Assembly (NCBI GenBank): GCA_963989385.1
Contig: OZ022501.1
Span: 23,708,102-23,772,101 of the forward strand
Direction: 5' to 3'
Length of the DNA: 64,000 nucleotides
Source of the DNA: Ctena decussata
Taxonomy: Eukaryota > Mollusca > Bivalvia > Lucinida > Lucinidae
Shown piece after piece: positions 52,660-62,955 of the stretch. The notes beneath the pieces are model-generated. The model saw nothing but the letters and a program-made list of their open reading frames with translations, was not told the origin of the DNA and did not search any database. The position numbers and the translations under genes are program-made. Position 1 is the first letter of the stretch. The number at the start of each line of letters is the position of its first letter.

Positions 52660-53965
52660 CTTTTTGCTGTTTCTAGGGAGCAAATGTGATGAACCTTATA
52701 ATGGTTCAGTTGGTTTCCTGGTAACTAAGCCTGGGTATGAGATTAAGGAGGTTGGATACACATTATTTTTTGGAGGGAAAATGGAGAATATTATTGATAG
52801 ACACAGGGACAGTAGCTTATTTCTTATTGCGGGTTGTTCAAAAAGGACGGCGGTTTCTTTTGGCTGTTTCTAGGGAGCAAATGAGTTGAACCTTATAATG
52901 GTTTATTTAGTTTCCAGGTAACTAAGCCTGGGTATGAGATTAAGGAGGTTGGATACACATTATTTTTTGGAGGGAAAATGGAGAATATTATTGATAGACA
53001 CAGGGACAGTAGCTTATTTCTTATTGCGGGTTGTTCAAAAAGGACGGTGGTTTCTTTTGGCTGTTTCTAGGGAGCAAATGAGTTGAACCTTATAATGGTT
53101 CATTTAGTTTCCAGGTAACTAAGCCTGGGTATGAGATAAAGGAGGTTGGATACACATTATTTTTTGGAGGGGAAAATTAATGGAGAATATTATTAATAGA
53201 CACGAGGACAGTAGCTTATTTCTTTTTGCGGATTGTTCAACAAGGACGGCGGTTTCTTTTGGCTGTTTCTAGGGAGCAAATGAGTTGAACCTTATAATGG
53301 TTTATTTAGTTTCTAGGTAACTAAGCCTGGGTATGAGATTAAGGAGGTTGGATACACATTATTTTTTGGAGGGAAAATGGAGAATATTATTGATAGACAC
53401 AGGGACAGTAGCTTATTTCTTATTGCGGGTTGTTCAAAAAGGACGGCGGTTTCTTTTGGCAGTTTCTAGGGAGCAAATGAGTTGAACCTTATAATGGTTC
53501 ATTTAGTTTCCAGGTAACTAAGCCTGGGTATGAGATTAAGGAGGTTGGATACACATTATTTTTTGGAGGGGAAAATTAATGGAGAATATTATTAATAGAC
53601 ACGGGGACAGTAGCTTATTTCTTTTTGTGGATTGTTCAAAAAGGACGGCGGTTTCTTTTGGCTGTTTCTAGGGAGCAAATGAGTTGAACCTTATAATGGT
53701 TTATTTAGTTTCCAGGTAACTAAGCCTGGGTATGAGATTAAGGAGGTTGGATACACATTATTTTTTGGAGGGGAAATGGAGAATATTATTAATAGACACG
53801 GGGACAGTAGCTTATTTCTTATTGCGGATTGACGGGAAAAGAGGGCAGTTTCTATTGGCTGTTTCTAGGGAGCAAATGTGCTGAACCTTATTATGGTTCA
53901 TTTAGTTTCCGGGTAACTTAGCCTGGATGTGAGGTTAAGGAGGTTGGATACACATTAATTTTAGC
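52660..53965. repeat. ~199-bp tandem array, about 6.5 copies
   Basis: Units begin at TTTCTAGGGAGCAAATG near 52668, 52867, 53066, 53265, 53464, 53664 and 53863. Shared blocks are GAACCTTATAATGGTT, GTAACTAAGCCTGGGTATGA, GATTAAGGAGGTTGGATACA, ATGGAGAATATTATTGATAG and GGACAGTAGCTTATTTCTT. Internal copies are nearly identical; the outer ones have diverged, the usual pattern of unequal exchange. Confidence 0.92.
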
Positions 53966-54149
53966 CTTTATTGTCAATAGACAAAAGTTATTTATACGAC
54001 CGTAGGGAAAGTCAGATTGTAGTCGTACAGGTGGGTTCTGGAGCTTTTACTGGGTAATGGAAGTTTTTGTCATGAGCATTGCACTTAGTAGGGTATAAAT
54101 GTGGATCCAGGGATTTTGGGAAATGAGTTTGGAAGGTGGTTAGCAACAG

Positions 54150-55510
54150 GGGCTCGAATTAGAGAAAATTAGGGGGATTTTTTTCCTTATTGTATTGGAA
54201 TCTATCTATATCCTGGCAATGATATTGGTTTTGTCTAGGTATTCAAAGACTACCTTCTGTATTGTATTTGCATGTTTCTTTGGGAGGGACAGGAGCAGTC
54301 TCAGATCTATTGTGTGATAGCCTAACTTGAATATGGTGGATTCTATGGTCTCGCCTTTGATTGTTATGGGGCCACACAGTCAAAGAAGATAATTTTTATG
54401 GTTGAGATCTTCTGCATCATTGCAGTGGGGGCATAGGGCGGACTGGTTACTGTAGTGAAGGCAGCCCTGCCCGCAGTGTCCTAGCCTTAGTCCGGAATAG
54501 GCTATGTTGAAACGTCTATTATTATACGTCACATTGAAGTTTAACCTTTGGTTTGACGAAATGGAAGGTGTGGCCCTTGTTGCTATTGGTCCATTGGGAC
54601 TGCCATTTTTCGGTTACTGCTTCCTTTATTAGGGGATAAACGTCCAGTTTTGAGGGTTTGGTATGGTTGTAAGTGCCGGTGGTCAATAATTGACAACTGC
54701 CTTTCTTGAATCAGCGGAAGGAGAAACGAAGTATGTGGCCCAACTGGGTTCTCGAACCCAAGACCTCTGGCATGAGTCAGGTGCCCTATCGATTGCGCTA
54801 CGCAGCCCGGCACCTTCAGCTGTAGGTGTTTAATTCCACATTCAACTTCTAAAGCATTAATAGGGGCGGAGTGGTATGCCCTCATAGCAATACGGAGTGC
54901 TAAGTTGTTTTGGATGAGGTCTTGAGCTTTGAGAGTAGATGTTTGGGTGCCGAGTTATAAGCTTGCGCACCATAATCGACTTTTACTGAGGATTAGGGCC
55001 TAATATAATTTCAATAGGATTTTTTTATCTGCTTCATAGGAGGTGCCTGAAACCATCCTCATGAGGTTTAGGTCTTTATTACATTTTTCAAGCAGATTTT
55101 TAATATGCTGACCCCATATGTTAGTTTGCTATCTAGGATCATGCCCAGGAAGGTGATATGGTCACTAAATTCTATTTCTGTCCCAAAAAGGGAGATTTTT
55201 TAAAGTGATTCAATATTAAGTCTTTTTTTAAGGGAAAATTATAGCCTTTGTCTTAATAGTGGGTATTTTGAAGCCCTAGAGCGTGGACCATATCTCGATT
55301 GTCTGGAGGGCTGACTGGAGTTTTAGGAGAGCATGTTTGGGAGAGGAGTGGTAGGTCCAGATAGCACTGTCATCTGCAAACTGAGAAAGAGAAAGGTTTG
55401 CCCCCTCCCCAGGGCATCATCAAGGGTATTTATTATTACAATGAATAGGATAGGGCTGAGGACACTGCCCTGGAGACAGCCGTTTCCAAGTCATGTTGAT
55501 CAGAGCATGC
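54150..55510 (-). pseudogene. LINE RT fragment with C-terminal zinc knuckle, broken
   Basis: On the minus strand: GCLQGSVLSPILF (about 55481-55443), ITFLGMILDSKL, a YALILSKVDYGAQAYNSA-type stretch, then the knuckle region RLGHCGQGCLHYSNQSALCP and HCNDAEDLNH (about 54495-54405). The knuckle after an RT and linker resembles LINEs of the I/Tx1/RNase-H-bearing kind. Several frameshifts. It is interrupted by a SINE at 54686-54812. Confidence 0.8.
54686..54812 (-). mobile_element. SINE family A fragment (head and body start)
   Basis: On the minus strand, GCCGGGCTGCGTAGCGCAAT, then CGATAGGGCACCTGACTC (A box), GGTTCGAGAACCC (B box with insertion) and ACTTCGTTTCTCCTTCC. The 3' half is missing. Diverged relative to the other three copies. 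Confidence 0.85.
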
Positions 55511-55700
55511 AGTGACCTACCACTCCTCTCCCAAACATGCTCTCATAAAACTCCAATCAGCCCTCCAGGGCACTGCTATTTATAGGTCACTGATCAGAGG
55601 TTTTTATCCCCCCACCCTGACTTGAATTCTTTAAGATTCAAAGTGACTGCCGCCTGGCACTTATTTTCCATAAAGGCCATATTAATTTCAGATTCCACGA
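55317..55700. repeat. 5' inversion of the LINE at 54.2-55.5 kb
   Basis: GAGCATGTTTGGGAGAGGAG and TGGTAGGTC at about 55330-55358 reappear inverted at about 55511-55540 (GACCTACCACTCCTCTCCCA). The sequence beyond, to about 55700, may be the inverted 5' segment of the same LINE, as produced by twin priming. Confidence 0.65.
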
Positions 55701-56227
55701 TTTTAATTTCTGATACGAAAGGAATTTATGGCTGAAGAGTGCGATTTATTTCCACTTCAATGGCGAAGTGTCATGGGACTGTCCCAGTCGCATTTAGTTT
55801 TGAGTTGCCGGTCGAGTTTCTAGGCTTCTTTTTTTTTCTTTCTTTCCCGTTATGGTTCAAGTAAGACCAAGTGAGCATTCGACATCAAGCTTGATGTAGA
55901 CTAATGGCTCTTTCTTGCACATGATTTACTTAAAGTTGACCTCACTAAAATGCGCATTCAATTCGCCATTTTGATTGGTTCCCGTACGCTCGCGTTGAGA
56001 CGCAAAGAACTACGCCACTACCCGTATCATGTGGGCAATTTTGATTGGGTCCATGAAATTTGCATAAAATGCGCGTTGCACGCGTCCCTTCGCGGTATAC
56101 GCAAAACTGAGAACGAATTTTCGTTGGCTACTAAAATATTCGCGTCCATAATTACCGCGTATCCTGCGGGCATCAACTGCGTCCCCGACATGTTTTGAAT
56201 GTGTACAAATACGTGAGCGCCAGTGTA

Positions 56228-57420
56228 TATATATACTCATAAAACACAGGTCAAGTTCGATGCTGGGCAAAATCCGTCGATTATTGTGTATTGTGGGAGT
56301 TATGGCCCTTTTTCGACTTCATTTCATACAATAATGGTTTCCGTTTGTTAGTTTTTGAAAAGTTACTTGTTTCTAGGCTATTACATTTAGAAAGTTGCAT
56401 GGCATCCATTTCTGTGATAAGATACAGAATGTCATCACAGTCACCCCCCATTTGGGAATGGTGCCGGTGCCAACAGAATTGGGAAAAATCGCATCTCATG
56501 CTCTCTTAATTTGGAATTTCAGAAACACCTTTATTGGCTCAGGTGGTGGGATAGTGGACATGAGACTGAATATATAATATTTAAATTCAATTATAGCTAT
56601 ATATCTGCCAGTTCTCTAAGCAAGCAAGTAAATTTATGCTTGAAGATTGGTCCCTAGAAAAATTCTTCCTGCAATTGGGAATTTTTCAACTTGCAGTTGG
56701 GAAAAAAAGATACCATTTTGAATTGGGACTGGTGCCTTTTATGGGCACCACTTTTATTGAGAAAAAAATCACTGTCCAAGAAGCACAATACATCTGCCCA
56801 AGGAAAACAATAAAACATGTACCACAGAAGTCTGCCTTTGTGAACCTAGTTATACTACAAGTGCCAGTACCTTAAACAAGGCGCCATCTTACTTAGGGCA
56901 CTAGGCGGAGGCATCCGTGTTCTATGGACACATTCTAGGTTAATCTGAAGATTTGAAAAATTCAAACTTAGCATATAAAGCTTGAGTACAAGAAATTGGA
57001 CATTTAAGTGTTTTTCAAGATTCCCGCTTAATGGACTTTTCTTCGCGATATAAAATTTAATTCTGCGCATGCGCACTGATGAGGTACATTCTAATTAGCA
57101 CTTATCGACAATTGCCAGATAACTCTTAAGGTGGACGATCCCGGAAGAACTCTGTTCTTGCTTGTTTAAAAAACAAACAGAGTTATTGTTCATCATCAGA
57201 TCGACTAACTGTGGAGTATATACAGTTATAATATACACTTACAATATCTACCGTAAAGATCCTAAGTTTTCGGGCACATACAGGTCTGTACAAACAGTGG
57301 AAACTGAGATCAGACTGTTCCTTAGGAACCAGAATGATCAAGATCTTCACAGTTTCCATTCCATCTGCGCATTTTTGTCAACATTACTCTGTGGTAGAAC
57401 CGAATAACAGGAAAATAAAT
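56228..57420. other. Unassigned AT-rich stretch; no gene supported
   Basis: Short frames on both strands at 56281-56509 and 56636-56875 have no recognised domain. GGTGCCGGTGCC and GGTGCCTTTTATGGGCACC are small local repeats. An imperfect inverted pair (ACAGTGGAAACTGAGATC and GATCTTCACAGTTTCCAT) lies at 57293-57360. Confidence 0.35.
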
Positions 57421-57421
57421 A

Positions 57422-57490
57422 ATAGGGCAAGGACCGGCTGTGCTTGCAGCAGGTGCAGAATTTGGGCAGTCTGTTTTGGGGATATTTTGA
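57422..57490 (+). mobile_element. SINE family B fragment
   Basis: AGGGCAAGGACCGGCTGTGC, TTGCAGCAGGTGCAGAATTT and TTTTGGGGATATTTT match the middle of the element at 8143-8383. Both ends are missing. Confidence 0.7.
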
Positions 57491-57499
57491 ACTTAAACA

Positions 57500-58100
57500 T
57501 TGTTTTTCTAGGAAACAAAACGGTGAAATGTTTGTTTTTTTGTTTTATTCTTTAACATACGATGTAGTTTTACTAAAATAATATGCATAAGCATGCCCCA
57601 TCGATTGATGATATTTTTCATGACGTTTTTCATGAAATTCAATTTTCTTGCATTTTTTCAAAGAATGTAAAAATATACTTATTAACAAGAAAACTGCAAT
57701 TTTTTGTTATCAGTTTGTTTCAAATATCCTATATTACAGATTGTATGATTTGCTGAAATGAAAGTGCATTCATGTGCTAGAGATATGAATTTTAATGGAA
57801 AATGTGTAAAAAAAGTCTGTAGAAATACAAAATATTGTTTTTTAGGAAAACAAAACGGTGAAAATTGTTTTTTTCTTACCCAAATGTTTTATAGCTCTTT
57901 GGGTTATTTAGACGGTATAATGGTTTGAATGCCCCGCCAATATTTCTATTCAGTATTCGTCTACCTTAAGTGAAAAAGTATCGTTTAGCCATTGTCAAAG
58001 CTTTTTGTTCCTTGGTGTGTCCTGAAACACACATGAGCCTCAAGTAACTCCAATATGCACTGGTTTCTTTGAAAATGTAGCCAAAAGTTGGTATTGTAAC
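57500..58100. other. Spacer with a ~345-bp-spaced direct repeat
   Basis: TAGGAAAACAAAACGGTGAAA-like text occurs at about 57508 and 57842. No gene seen. Confidence 0.45.
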
Positions 58101-58655
58101 TTTTTATCCCCCGACCGAAAGGTTCCGGGGATATACAATTTGAGCCTGGCGTCAGTCCGTCTGTATGTTCATCTGTCCATCTGTCTGTCCATCCATCTGT
58201 CAGTCCGTAAACATTTTCTTGTCAGCTCCATATCTTGAATACCATTTGGAATATTTTCATGATACTTCACATTTATTAGAACAGGTCATGGCAATGTGTC
58301 GCGTTTGAGAATGGTAACTCTTGCTTTTGTAATTTTTGAGTTATCTCCCCTTTGGTGAATTTCTGGCAGATTCGTGTCGGCTCTGTAACTTGAATACCTT
58401 TTGGAATATTTTCATGATACTTCACAGATATGTAGAGCAGGTCATGACGATGTGTCACTAACAAGAATGACAACTCTTGCTTTCTTACTTTTTTAGTTAT
58501 TTCCCCTTGATGGTTTTAGGTGTGATTTCATGTCCACTGCATAACTTGAATACCCTTTGAAATATTTTCATGATACTTCACAGATATGTAGAGCAGGTCA
58601 TGACGATGTGTCACGAACAAGAATGACAACTCTTGCTTTCTTACTTTTTGAGTTA

Positions 58656-59000
58656 CCGTAATCGACCCGTTTACCGCACCGTGCGCTTAACTTTTTCAAA
58701 ATTGCAACAAAAAGGTGTGGTTAAAAATGTATCTAACAACCGCACACTCTGAACAATAAAATGCAGGGTGACTGGAAAAAGACAACATGGAGTAGGACTG
58801 GAAATACTGTGAGTTTATATTTTCTATGGGGCAGAAAATGATACTCAAGCCTTGAGTTCGTTGTTGAAACAGTAATGATAGGTTGTTAGGTTTTGTGAGA
58901 GTTTCAAAAGGAAAAGCAGTGTGCGCTTGTGCAGTTTTTTTCCGGAAATGGCCATGGTGTGCGGGAATAGGGTTATGTGCAGTAAATGGGTCGATTACGG
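58656..59000. mobile_element. 345-bp MITE with TA TSD
   Basis: Tips CCGTAATCGACCCGTTTACC and, inverted, CCGTAATCGACCCATTTACT. TA at 58654-58655 and 59001-59002. The uninserted array unit reads GAGTTATTTCCCC, matching GAGTTA and TATTTCCCC on either side. Tc1/mariner-type target choice. No transposase. Confidence 0.92.
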
Positions 59001-59078
59001 TATTTCCCCTTGATGGTTTTAGGTGTGATTTCGTGTCCGCTGCATAACTTGAATACCCTTTGAAATATTTTCATGATA

Positions 59079-59888
59079 CAGGCCAACTTCGATATCTCGA
59101 ATTCCAAGGGAATGGAGAACCCACTTCGAGTTTTCCGAAGTTCGAGATAGGCAAATTGTGACGTCACCAAAATTTTTGTTCTATACATGTATAATATCTT
59201 AACTTTTGTAGAGTCAGTATTTCTACAAAACGTGTGCAGCACGAACCTAGTAAAACTGTTTCTACTGAAAACAGGATTGTTACTAATAGCCCGCATCAAA
59301 GAGCGCCGCTCAATACTGTTCAATCAATTAAATTTCAAAGGCGCCTTATTGACCGAACTTTCCAATCGAACGTACCTGACCTGTGACGTATATGCGGTTC
59401 AAGGTCAGTTAACTTACACACCAAAACAGCTGATCAACAAAACAATGTCTGCATCGTTTCACGTAATCATTGGATAATTATTGGATAATTTGGGATAATT
59501 GATTGAACTGCGATCAATTAAAGACAATTGTTCGGTAAATCGTTCTTTTTCATTGTTATTGTTCGCTGTTTGTACCAATTTGCTTAAAGACAAAAATATG
59601 CAGGTTTTTCATTACCGCAAAACGTCTACACAAAATGGCCGTCATTTTCTTTCCGTCGTTTCAGCGATACATTTTGACTTCGACACAAACAGTGGTAAAA
59701 CACATGGAAAGTGTCGGAGGGGAATCAAAAATCACTTCGATACAGCAGTGTTTTTGTTATAAGCGAGTTCGACACAACGGAGGTCGAAATGCAATATTAT
59801 AGAGGGGGGAATGTTCGGGAATGGGAGATCACTTCGACACTAGCAGGGTTTTCGAGATAAGCAAGTTTGAAACAACAAAGTTGGCCTG
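59079..59888. mobile_element. 810-bp pogo/mariner-type MITE with TA TSD
   Basis: Tips CAGGCCAACTTCGATATCTC and, inverted, CAGGCCAACTTTGTTGTTTC. TA at 59077-59078 and 59889-59890. The empty unit elsewhere in the same array reads CATGATACTTCACAG. Subterminal TTCGAGATA motifs. Open frames on both strands (58973-59323, 59187-59477, 59499-59762) are not transposase-like. Confidence 0.92.
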
Positions 59889-60212
59889 TACTTCACAGGT
59901 ATGTAGAACAGGTCATGACGATGTGCTGTGACCAAGAATGACAACTCTTGTTTTTTTACTTTTTGAGTTATTTCCCCTTGATGGTTTTAGGTGTGAATTG
60001 GTGTCCGCTCTATAACTTGAATACCTTATGAAATATTTTCCTGATACTTCAAAGATATGTAGAGCAGGCCATGACGATGTGTCGCGAACAAGAATGACAA
60101 CTCTTGCTTTCTTACTTTTTGAGTTATTTCCCCTTGATGGTTTTAGGTGTGATGTTGTGTCCGCACCATAACTTGAATACCCTTTGGAATATTTTCATGA
60201 TACTTCATAGTT

Positions 60213-60420
60213 ACGAGGGTCATCCAATAAGTCCTGCAAACGGCCAAGTTTCAGGCAAATGATAATTAAAAACGAATCAATCAATCCACATTCCTACATT
60301 GCATCTTCCCTTCATTCCAGTCAACAATTTTCAGAAACGTCACGATCTTGCAAATGACGTTGCTAGGCAACTGAAGAATACTGCCATTATGGGTGCAGTG
60401 GTGGCTTCTAGTTGTCTGTT
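60213..60420 (+). mobile_element. Mariner-like 5' end, truncated
   Basis: TTACGAGGGTCATCCAATAA, then GTCCTGCAAAC, matches the usual mariner terminal-repeat pattern TACGAGGGYNNNYCAAWAAGT. It is inserted at a TA-containing site in array IV. No matching right end or transposase frame is found before 61.7 kb. Confidence 0.65.
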
Positions 60421-61776
60421 TAAGATCCCCTAGCTTAGTTCAGAACGCTTGTAAATATCTGAATATTGCTGGGAGATACGGAAAATAATACCGAAGTATG
60501 TACACGGTACCAAGGTTAAGAAATTGCCGTCATTCAAGATATTATTATTGTTCATTGGAAGATCACCATTTTTTTCGGGCAGCTAAAATATCATATAAAA
60601 TGAGTATATGAAGAAGAGGCCTTCACAACAGATTAAGTGTTTCCTAAACTGCCATTAATTCATTATCAAAGAATGGTCATGAGATGCTGAAATGTAGATA
60701 TTAGAGAAAATATAAGCTTTGAGCTTCGTTTAATATCCTTTGCAGCCTTAAGAAACCAGAGGTAAACATTAAAAACTAGAATTTTGCTAAAATTCTGTGT
60801 TATTCTCTTGTTGCCCAGCAACCACATTTGTTTGGTAATGTGAAATGATAACTCTCTCTTATTTGCGTTCTTACATATAAGGCGATTACTTTAGAACATG
60901 AATTATCGTAATTTGAAAGAATTATGAACATATATACAGGGATTTGTGCAATTTCACCGCTGGTATCGCTTACATCTTTGCATTCAAAACCCTCCAATAT
61001 CTGAGAAACAAATGTCACGTGTATGATTTTTAGCACATATGTATATTATATACGTAAGCTGTTAATGATGTAATTTGATTACCCTACCTCAATTAAGTAT
61101 TGATTAATAAGTTTAATCTGTTATTAATTCTGTAGTGGTCAGCAGCTGCTTTTCCTGCTGCTCCAAGACACTTAACTTATATGCAAGTATTAGCTTTCAT
61201 CTAGGTCAGCCCCACAGGTAATCTTGCAGTTTCTCAATGGAATTCTTATCTCCCTATATCAGGTTTCCCATTACACAACCCCTTCTCCCAGACAGCTCTA
61301 ATTAGCTGTCTGTTGCTGATGCCTGTGTTGACCAATCACTGTCCAGCTGGGATGAAGCAAAACCAATCAAATATGAGGGACTGATTTGAATCTTTATCAG
61401 TTTCAAATCTCTGGTGGAGCAGGCAACATTATTTTCATTGTGAATTCTAAAAGATTTTAGTTATATGATATATCTGTGAAGAATAGTTATGGGTTCATTT
61501 GTGGAAAATATTAGAAAAGTGATAATGCTACCTAAAGATGGATTGTTACATTGAACTAGGTTTAAAAGTACTGGGGAGATGGCCTAAGCTTGTTTTCAAA
61601 AGCTAAAACAATTATTATGGCTAGTATTCTGGACTACTGTGAGGGCCTCAAGGCTGAGGCATGTGTTGCCTGTGTGTTGTGGAAACCACTGCCGTATGAG
61701 TTGAATCCATCAGACAGTGTTCTTAAATCATGAGAAAAAAGGAACAGTTCAAACCTTAATTGTGAAAAGTAGGACA
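60421..61776. other. Region upstream of the DIRS-like element; probable 5' leader in part
   Basis: No gene. A perfect 9-bp hairpin CAGACAGCT-CTAATT-AGCTGTCTG lies at about 61291-61314. The DIRS terminal repeat could start anywhere after ~60.4 kb; it cannot be placed without the right end. Confidence 0.4.
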
Positions 61777-62955
61777 ATGTCAGGAGAAGAAATAGCCAAA
61801 GCCTGGGCTGTACAGCACAAAATTTGTGATGATGCTGTTTCAAAGTTGTTTGATGAAGGCTTCAATTCTCTTGATGCAATTAAATTGTTAGAGCCAGCTG
61901 ATTTATCAAAGACAAAAATAAGCCAGGGACAAAAGAAGCTGATAATAGCTTCGGTTCATAAGCTGAATTATGGGGACATGGCAGGGCAAGCAGAAGAGGC
62001 AGCACATTATTCTTCTGCTCACTTATCCGCACAGTTATCTAGTGTGCAGAGGCAAGGCGATCAGCAGGGGAGACAGGCGGCAGACCAATCTGAGGTTGAT
62101 TTTATGGGCCAAGATATTAGAGGCAGCATCGGGGCAGAGCAGCCTGCATTAGCAGATGGGACTCCAAATCTTCAAGCTCTTGGACAATTACAGTCGGGAC
62201 AAGCATCAGTGCCAACAGGTCAATCAGTGATCAATACAGAACCACTGAATATTAACAATTGTGTGCAGTCACAGACTAGAGAACATAATGTGCCAGTGAT
62301 TCAGTCTTGGAGAGACCCGCAGATTCATTTATCAAGGGCAGCTTTGGGTAAGTCCCCTCCTTCTCATTATGACATCACTGATTTTGTGACAGGAAATGTA
62401 GAAGAGGAGATCATTGTAGGGGGTAATGACCAACAGCAGGTGGTCCTTAAGTCTGGCCCGAAAAAGCCCAAATTAGAAAGTGTGACCTTAGCCCAGTGGT
62501 GTGTCGCAAACAATGCCATATTATATAAGCTGGTCTCTGAGTCCAAACTCGACTCAAATAATGTCATGGATTATATTTTCTATGGCACAAAAATTTGCGA
62601 GTTAGTGCAGCGCTATACTTTAGTCTCTGTATTACAGTATGACAGAGACTACCGTCAGCTCCAAGCCCAATATGGTTTCAGGTGGGGCACTGACATCCCA
62701 CACCTGCAGACTGTCTATCTTATTCCAAGACAGCCTAAGCTGACAAATACTCAATCCCCTAAGATTAATCCTATCCAGCCCAACAGAGCTCTAGCTACCC
62801 AAGGGCCCCACACCCTGGATGGGGAAATCATATGCAAAGTGTTTAACACCAAGGCAGGATGCCATTATAAGAATTGTCGCTATGTTCACCAATGTTCATA
62901 TACAGGCTGTCACCAGGCACATGCGGCGGTGACTCATAATCAGACAAAAAACTAA
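61777..62955 (+). CDS. DIRS-like retrotransposon Gag-like protein
   Basis: 392 codons from the ATG at 61777. The frame is open 60 bp further upstream but without an earlier ATG. The N-terminus (residues 1-60, EEIAKAWAVQHKICDDAV and FNSLDAIKLLEPADLSK) looks like a SAM-type helical domain. The middle is Gln/Ser-rich (about 65-185). The C-terminal part has a conserved block (LAQWCVANNAILYKLV to WGTDIPHLQ). At about 353-386 there is a Cys/His-rich finger: ICKVFNTKAGCHYKNCRYVH, then CSYTGCHQAHAAVTH. This finger pattern is typical of Gag in DIRS/Ngaro elements and would bind element RNA. Followed directly by the RT frame. Confidence 0.85.
   Translation: MSGEEIAKAWAVQHKICDDAVSKLFDEGFNSLDAIKLLEPADLSKTKISQGQKKLIIASVHKLNYGDMAGQAEEAAHYSSAHLSAQLSSVQRQGDQQGRQAADQSEVDFMGQDIRGSIGAEQPALADGTPNLQALGQLQSGQASVPTGQSVINTEPLNINNCVQSQTREHNVPVIQSWRDPQIHLSRAALGKSPPSHYDITDFVTGNVEEEIIVGGNDQQQVVLKSGPKKPKLESVTLAQWCVANNAILYKLVSESKLDSNNVMDYIFYGTKICELVQRYTLVSVLQYDRDYRQLQAQYGFRWGTDIPHLQTVYLIPRQPKLTNTQSPKINPIQPNRALATQGPHTLDGEIICKVFNTKAGCHYKNCRYVHQCSYTGCHQAHAAVTHNQTKN

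Larger units (their letters stand above)
49658..56225. mobile_element. ~6.6-kb composite bounded by 25-bp perfect inverted repeats (TA-flanked)
   Basis: Left tip CACTGGCGCTCACGTATTTG, then TACAC. The right tip is its exact reverse complement at 56201-56225. TA precedes and follows (49656-49657, 56226-56227), consistent with a TA-targeting (Tc1/mariner-type) transposon, although the right flank is a TATATA run. Both ends are CpG-dense (ACGCGTC repeats at 49740-49795; CGCGTTGCACGCGTCCC at about 56080). No transposase. The interior is filled by later insertions and arrays. Confidence 0.65.
58105..60212 (+). mobile_element. Pearl-like element with ~165-bp array (copy IV), carrying two MITEs
   Basis: The 5' part TATCCCCCGACCGAAAGGTT, CCGGGGATATA and (CTGTCCAT)n. 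Units share TAACTTGAATACCCTTTG, GAATATTTTCATGATACTTC, GTAGAGCAGGTCATGACGAT, AAGAATGACAACTCTTGCTT and TCCCCTTGATGGTTTTAGGT. Two MITEs sit at 58656-59000 and 59079-59888. The 3' end is lost at 60212, where a mariner-like tip begins. Related in wording (GTCCGCTCCATAACTTG) to copy I. Confidence 0.78.
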
